This document shows, in pieces, positions 61,098 through 64,000 of a stretch of 64,000 bases of DNA (position 1 is the stretch's first letter; the number at the start of each line of letters is the position of its first letter). Made by a program: the position numbers and the translations under genes. This DNA is from Candidatus Gordonibacter avicola (GTDB lineage: Bacteria > Actinomycetota > Coriobacteriia > Coriobacteriales > Eggerthellaceae): positions 62,001 to 126,000 of the forward strand of contig DXGM01000035.1 in the NCBI GenBank assembly GCA_019113915.1. The letters are read 5' to 3'. The notes below the pieces were generated by a model. The model was not told the origin of the DNA, did not search any database, and saw nothing but the letters and a program-made list of their open reading frames with translations.

Positions 61098-61877
61098 TTA
61101 GGCCGCGTTGCCCTTGCGGGCCTCGTGGATGAGGCGTAGGCCTTCGAGGGTTAGTTCGCTGTTGATGGCGGTGATGGTGCTTGATTGTTCGGCCACGCGT
61201 GAGGCCAGGCCGCCCGTTGCCACCACAGGGGCTTCGTAGCCCAGTTGGGCGAAGATGCGACGCACCAGGCCATCTACGCGGTCGGCCTCGCCGTAGACAA
61301 TGCCGGCCTGAATGGCCTCTTCCGTGCTGTGACCGATGGCCGTGTGAGGGTCAACCAGGTCGATGGCCGCCAAGCGCGTGGCGCGCGAGAACAGCGCCGC
61401 GGCGCTCGTGTCCACACCCGGCGCAATGACACCGCCGATAAAGCGCCCCTTATGGTCGATGACCTCGATATTCGTCGCCGTACCAAAGTCCACCACCACC
61501 ACGGGCGCACCGTACAGCACGCGCGCTGCCACGGCATCCGCCACGCGATCGGCCCCAATTTCGCCAGGGTTCGCATACGTCGTGGGGAACAACTCACCTG
61601 CCGCTTCGGCCGTACACACCAGCGGCGCGGCACCCAGCATACGCTCAAGTGCGGCACACCACGCCTGCGTGAGCTGCGGCACCACCGAGGCCAACGCCGC
61701 ACCGCGCACCGCTTCGCGCGCAATGCCCTCGGACGCCAGCAGCGGCTCCACTTTCACGCGCAACTCATCGGCCGTGTGGCTTTTGTTCGTAGCCACGCGC
61801 CACATGTGTTCCAGATGTTCGCCGTCATACACGCCCACCACGGTTTGCGTGTTCCCCACGTCGATAGCAAGTAACAT
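61098..61877 (-). CDS. coaX: Type III pantothenate kinase
   Basis: A 259-residue ASKHA-fold kinase for the first step of coenzyme A synthesis. Motifs are MLLAIDVGNTQTVVGVYDG (phosphate 1), NPGEIGADRVADAVAA (pantothenate site), VVVDFGTATNIEVID (phosphate 2) and GGVIAPGVDTSAAALFSRA (type III specific). The ATG at 61877 was chosen because the family begins with LLAIDVGNT. GAGGGGG lies about 12 bases upstream, rather far. A 41-residue upstream extension has no similarity. It is divergent from the response regulator gene. Confidence 0.95.
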   Translation of the reverse strand: MLLAIDVGNTQTVVGVYDGEHLEHMWRVATNKSHTADELRVKVEPLLASEGIAREAVRGAALASVVPQLTQAWCAALERMLGAAPLVCTAEAAGELFPTTYANPGEIGADRVADAVAARVLYGAPVVVVDFGTATNIEVIDHKGRFIGGVIAPGVDTSAAALFSRATRLAAIDLVDPHTAIGHSTEEAIQAGIVYGEADRVDGLVRRIFAQLGYEAPVVATGGLASRVAEQSSTITAINSELTLEGLRLIHEARKGNAA

Positions 61878-62000
61878 GTTTTTGACAAACCCCCTCGAAA
61901 GCAGGCACTCTAGACGGGAACGGATATAGTTGCAGCTATTCATTATATCAAGCGGATACCCGCCCCATCGTCTGACACTGCGCTCGTAGAAAGGTATCAC

Positions 62001-62696
62001 ATGAACGATACACCCAACCGCATTCTCGTCGTTGACGATGAACCTTCCATCACGGAATTCGTCAGCTACGCGCTGAAGAAGGAAGGTTTCTATACCGATG
62101 TGGTCGACAACGGCGAGGAAGCGCTGGCCTTAGCGACTAAGAACCCGTACGACCTGTTTGTCCTGGATATCATGCTGCCTGGCATGGATGGCTACGAACT
62201 GTGCCGTCGTCTGCGCTCGAAAACTACCGTACCCGTGTTGTTCCTGTCCGCGCGCGACACAGAGCTGGACAAGGTCGTTGGTCTGGAAATTGGCGGCGAC
62301 GACTACCTGGCAAAGCCCTTCGGCGTGCGCGAACTCATTGCACGCGTGCGCGCCCTTCTGCGTCGTGGTTCGGGTGGCGACTTCCCAGGCGCGAATCGCG
62401 CCATCACGGCCAGCGGCATCACACTGGACGAGGATGCCCACACCGCCTCCGGTGAGCAGGGCGAAATTGACCTCACGCCCCGCGAGTTCGAGCTGCTTGC
62501 CAGCCTTATGAAGAACGCCGGCAAGGTGGTATCGCGCGAAGACCTGCTGCGCGACGCATGGGGTTGGGAATACTTGACGGAGACGAAGACCGTTGACACC
62601 CACATCAAGCGCCTGCGTGATAAGATTGAGGGGGCCGGGTACGATCCCGGCTTGGTGGAGACGGTTCGCGGATACGGGTACAGGTTCAAACAATAA
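62001..62696 (+). CDS. OmpR/PhoB-family response regulator
   Basis: A 231-residue two-domain regulator. The receiver domain has the acidic pair VDDEPS (residues 11-13), phospho-acceptor Asp56 (FVLDIMLPGMDGYEL), VLFLSARDTE and the Lys in DYLAKPFGVREL. The winged-helix effector domain (EIDLTPREFELLASLMKN, VVSREDLLRDAWGWEY, VDTHIKRLRDKIEGAG, RGYGYRFKQ) binds DNA. The ATG follows GAAAGGTATCAC. The kinase gene overlaps or directly follows it. Confidence 0.95.
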   Translation: MNDTPNRILVVDDEPSITEFVSYALKKEGFYTDVVDNGEEALALATKNPYDLFVLDIMLPGMDGYELCRRLRSKTTVPVLFLSARDTELDKVVGLEIGGDDYLAKPFGVRELIARVRALLRRGSGGDFPGANRAITASGITLDEDAHTASGEQGEIDLTPREFELLASLMKNAGKVVSREDLLRDAWGWEYLTETKTVDTHIKRLRDKIEGAGYDPGLVETVRGYGYRFKQ

Positions 62697-62719
62697 AACG
62701 ACTGCAAACATACTTTTCA

Positions 62720-63724
62720 TTGCTGGCAACGCTGTTGATGCTGCTTGCCGGCACCATCGTCATCCTCATATGCTTTCTCGCCTTCGGCACTCCGCCGGAG
62801 GCGTTTCTGCTTTTACTACCCACGGGCGTGATAACGTTTGTGTTGAGCCTGATCATTGGCCACTTTCTTGCTGAGCCGCTGAACGTGTTGGTGAAGAAAA
62901 CGCAAGCCGTGCGCTCCGGCGCCGATGTGACGTTAGCCCCTGACGGGCGCCTGCACGAAGCCGATGAGTTGGCGCGCACTATCGACCAGTTGGTGCGCAA
63001 GACGAAGTCGCAGCAGGCCGACCTCGCGCTGAAAGAACATCGGCAGTCCGCGTTCGTGAGCGACGTGGCCCACGAGCTGCGCACGCCACTCACAGCCATC
63101 CGCGGCAACGCCGAAATGCTGCAAGACCCCGACCTACCAGCCGAATTGCACGCGAAGTTCTGCTCCATCATCATCACCGAAAGCGAGCGGCTGAGCCGAC
63201 TGACGAACGACCTTTTGACGCTGCAGCGCATTGAGGCCGACAACGCGCCGATGGAGCTTTCGCGCGTGAACCTGAAGAACCTCGCCCACAACGTGCTGGA
63301 TGCGCTTGAGCCCATTCTGCGCGACCGCGGCGCCCACACCCAGGTTGTCGGCGAGGCACCCGACGTGCTGGGCAACCTCGACCGCCTCAAGCAGGCCGTA
63401 ACGAACCTCGTAGAGAATGCGAGCCGCTTCATTGAGCCAGGCGGGCACATTATCATTGAACTGTTCGGTCTGCGCGGCAACTCCATATTAGCCGTGAAGG
63501 ACGACGGCCCCGGCTTCGGCGACGTAGACCCCAAGTTGCTGTTCGACCGCTTCTACCGCGCCGACGCCTCGCGCAGTCGCGGCACCGGTGGCACCGGACT
63601 CGGGCTGGCCATCGTCAAGTCCGTGGTGGAAGCTCACGACGGCACCGTAGAAGCCATCAACCTCCCCCAAGGCGGCGCCTGCTTCATAGTGGCCCTGCCC
63701 TCCATTCAGGAAGTAGCCGCGTAG
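62720..63724 (+). CDS. Sensor histidine kinase, start codon unclear
   Basis: About 334 residues. Two membrane helices (TLLMLLAGTIVILICFLAFG; LLLLPTGVITFVLSLIIGHF) are joined by a very short loop, so there is no extracellular sensor domain. Then come HAMP, HisKA with His118 (FVSDVAHELRTPLTAIRG) and HATPase with NLVENASRFIEPGG, VKDDGPGFGD and GTGGTGLGLAIVKSVV. TTG at 62720 falls inside the first helix and has no ribosome site. The same frame continues upstream as IKRLQTYFSL, a typical kinase N-terminus, beginning with an ATA that overlaps the regulator's stop (ATAA). The real start is probably a rare codon there. It pairs with the response regulator just upstream. Confidence 0.88.
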   Translation: MLATLLMLLAGTIVILICFLAFGTPPEAFLLLLPTGVITFVLSLIIGHFLAEPLNVLVKKTQAVRSGADVTLAPDGRLHEADELARTIDQLVRKTKSQQADLALKEHRQSAFVSDVAHELRTPLTAIRGNAEMLQDPDLPAELHAKFCSIIITESERLSRLTNDLLTLQRIEADNAPMELSRVNLKNLAHNVLDALEPILRDRGAHTQVVGEAPDVLGNLDRLKQAVTNLVENASRFIEPGGHIIIELFGLRGNSILAVKDDGPGFGDVDPKLLFDRFYRADASRSRGTGGTGLGLAIVKSVVEAHDGTVEAINLPQGGACFIVALPSIQEVAA

Positions 63725-63807
63725 GGGATAAGGCACCCGTGAGGCCTCGCAGCATCCGTCCTACTATTCAGCCGCAGCCCTCACCCAAGCGTGCCGAAAA
63801 GTTCGAC

Positions 63808-63813
63808 TATAAT
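63808..63813 (+). promoter_or_regulatory. -10 box upstream of the last gene
   Basis: TATAAT 61 bp before the ATG at 63875. A hairpin, GGTGTCGCTCGA with TCGAACGACACC (63823-63834 and 63841-63852, one mismatch), would lie at the very start of the transcript. Confidence 0.45.
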
Positions 63814-63874
63814 AGTATTCTTGGTGTCGCTCGATCCCCTTCGAACGACACCTGATTCAGGGGAGGATTCGCAC

Positions 63875-64000
63875 ATGAAAGTAAAGAAAGCGCACATCCG
63901 CACAATGCTGCCCGTCGCTTCGGCGGGCTTCGCTTGCTTTTGGGCCTGGTTCTACCTGGTATTACTAAGCCCCTACCCAGCAAATCACGCCGGCGAGGAA
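63875..64000 (+). CDS. Membrane protein N-terminus, truncated by window edge
   Basis: Only the first 42 codons are present: a basic start (MKVKKAHIRTM), then a hydrophobic segment (LPVASAGFACFWAWFYLVLL). GGGGAGG lies eight bases before the ATG. The aromatic-rich first helix recalls the N-termini of the membrane LuxR-type regulators elsewhere in the window, but too little is visible to assign a family. Confidence 0.6.
   Translation, partial: MKVKKAHIRTMLPVASAGFACFWAWFYLVLLSPYPANHAGEE

Overview
The window is about 64 kb of high-GC, gene-dense chromosome. It most likely comes from an anaerobic, respiring actinobacterium of the class Coriobacteriia, family Eggerthellaceae (the Eggerthella, Gordonibacter, Slackia and Denitrobacterium group). 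This is inferred from the gene content, not from a marker gene. The pointers are two LuxR-type regulators with multi-pass membrane N-termini, each divergent from a Tat-exported anaerobic reductase; a DmsABC-type reductase; a nitrite-reducing NrfA/NrfH pair with its own cytochrome c maturation genes; an Nfn-type bifurcating oxidoreductase; class III ribonucleotide reductase only; and type III pantothenate kinase. No tRNA, rRNA, CRISPR array, prophage or transposase gene was seen.

Layout. 1-3.8 kb: an unidentified partial gene, a NifX-like/PadR pair and a drug-efflux-type MFS protein. 3.9-9.0 kb: glmU-prs-pth and a long NhaA. 9.1-13.8 kb: hpf-acpP, then nfnA-nfnB-folC on the other strand. 14-19.2 kb: corA, a family-4 uracil-DNA glycosylase, alanine racemase and a large lipoprotein. 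19.4-25.8 kb: membrane LuxR regulator divergent from dmsA-dmsB1, a terminator, then dmsB2-dmsC. 25.9-30.8 kb: molybdenum cofactor genes (moaB, moeA), a gamma-carbonic-anhydrase-like protein, an acetyltransferase and enolase. 31-35.4 kb: second LuxR regulator divergent from a Tat flavoprotein reductase, then a GX3-repeat lipoprotein. 35.5-43 kb: orphan EcfT, orphan PilT, a DUF2804 protein coupled to MscS, and nrdD-nrdG. 43.3-49 kb: a degenerate homocysteine-methyltransferase-like protein, a TDT transporter, a 2-hydroxyacid dehydrogenase and galU, with large structured intergenic regions. 49.2-57.2 kb: ccmDCBAFE, nrfH and nrfA, all leftward. 57.4-64 kb: an ABC-F protein, fhs, coaX, a two-component system and a truncated membrane-protein gene.

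How it fits together. The Tat/Mo reductase, the Tat flavoprotein and NrfHA are alternative terminal reductases. moaB/moeA supply the molybdenum cofactor and the Ccm genes supply covalent haem. NfnAB balances NADH, NADPH and ferredoxin. The Ccm set looks like the variant system with a CxxxY-type CcmE; CcmG, CcmH and CcmI are not seen here.

The most unusual material is intergenic. (i) Five copies of a roughly 160-bp palindromic element share conserved flanks and a conserved GCGTAC/GTACGC hairpin, but have stems that change in sequence while staying paired. (ii) Two paralogous small-RNA units, each with a promoter, three hairpins with C-rich loops and a terminator hairpin, carry exposed CCCCTCC(TT) stretches resembling the 16S rRNA anti-Shine-Dalgarno end. 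Each sits directly beside a copy of the palindromic element. (iii) Palindromic DNA encodes the C-terminal tails of GalU and CcmF.
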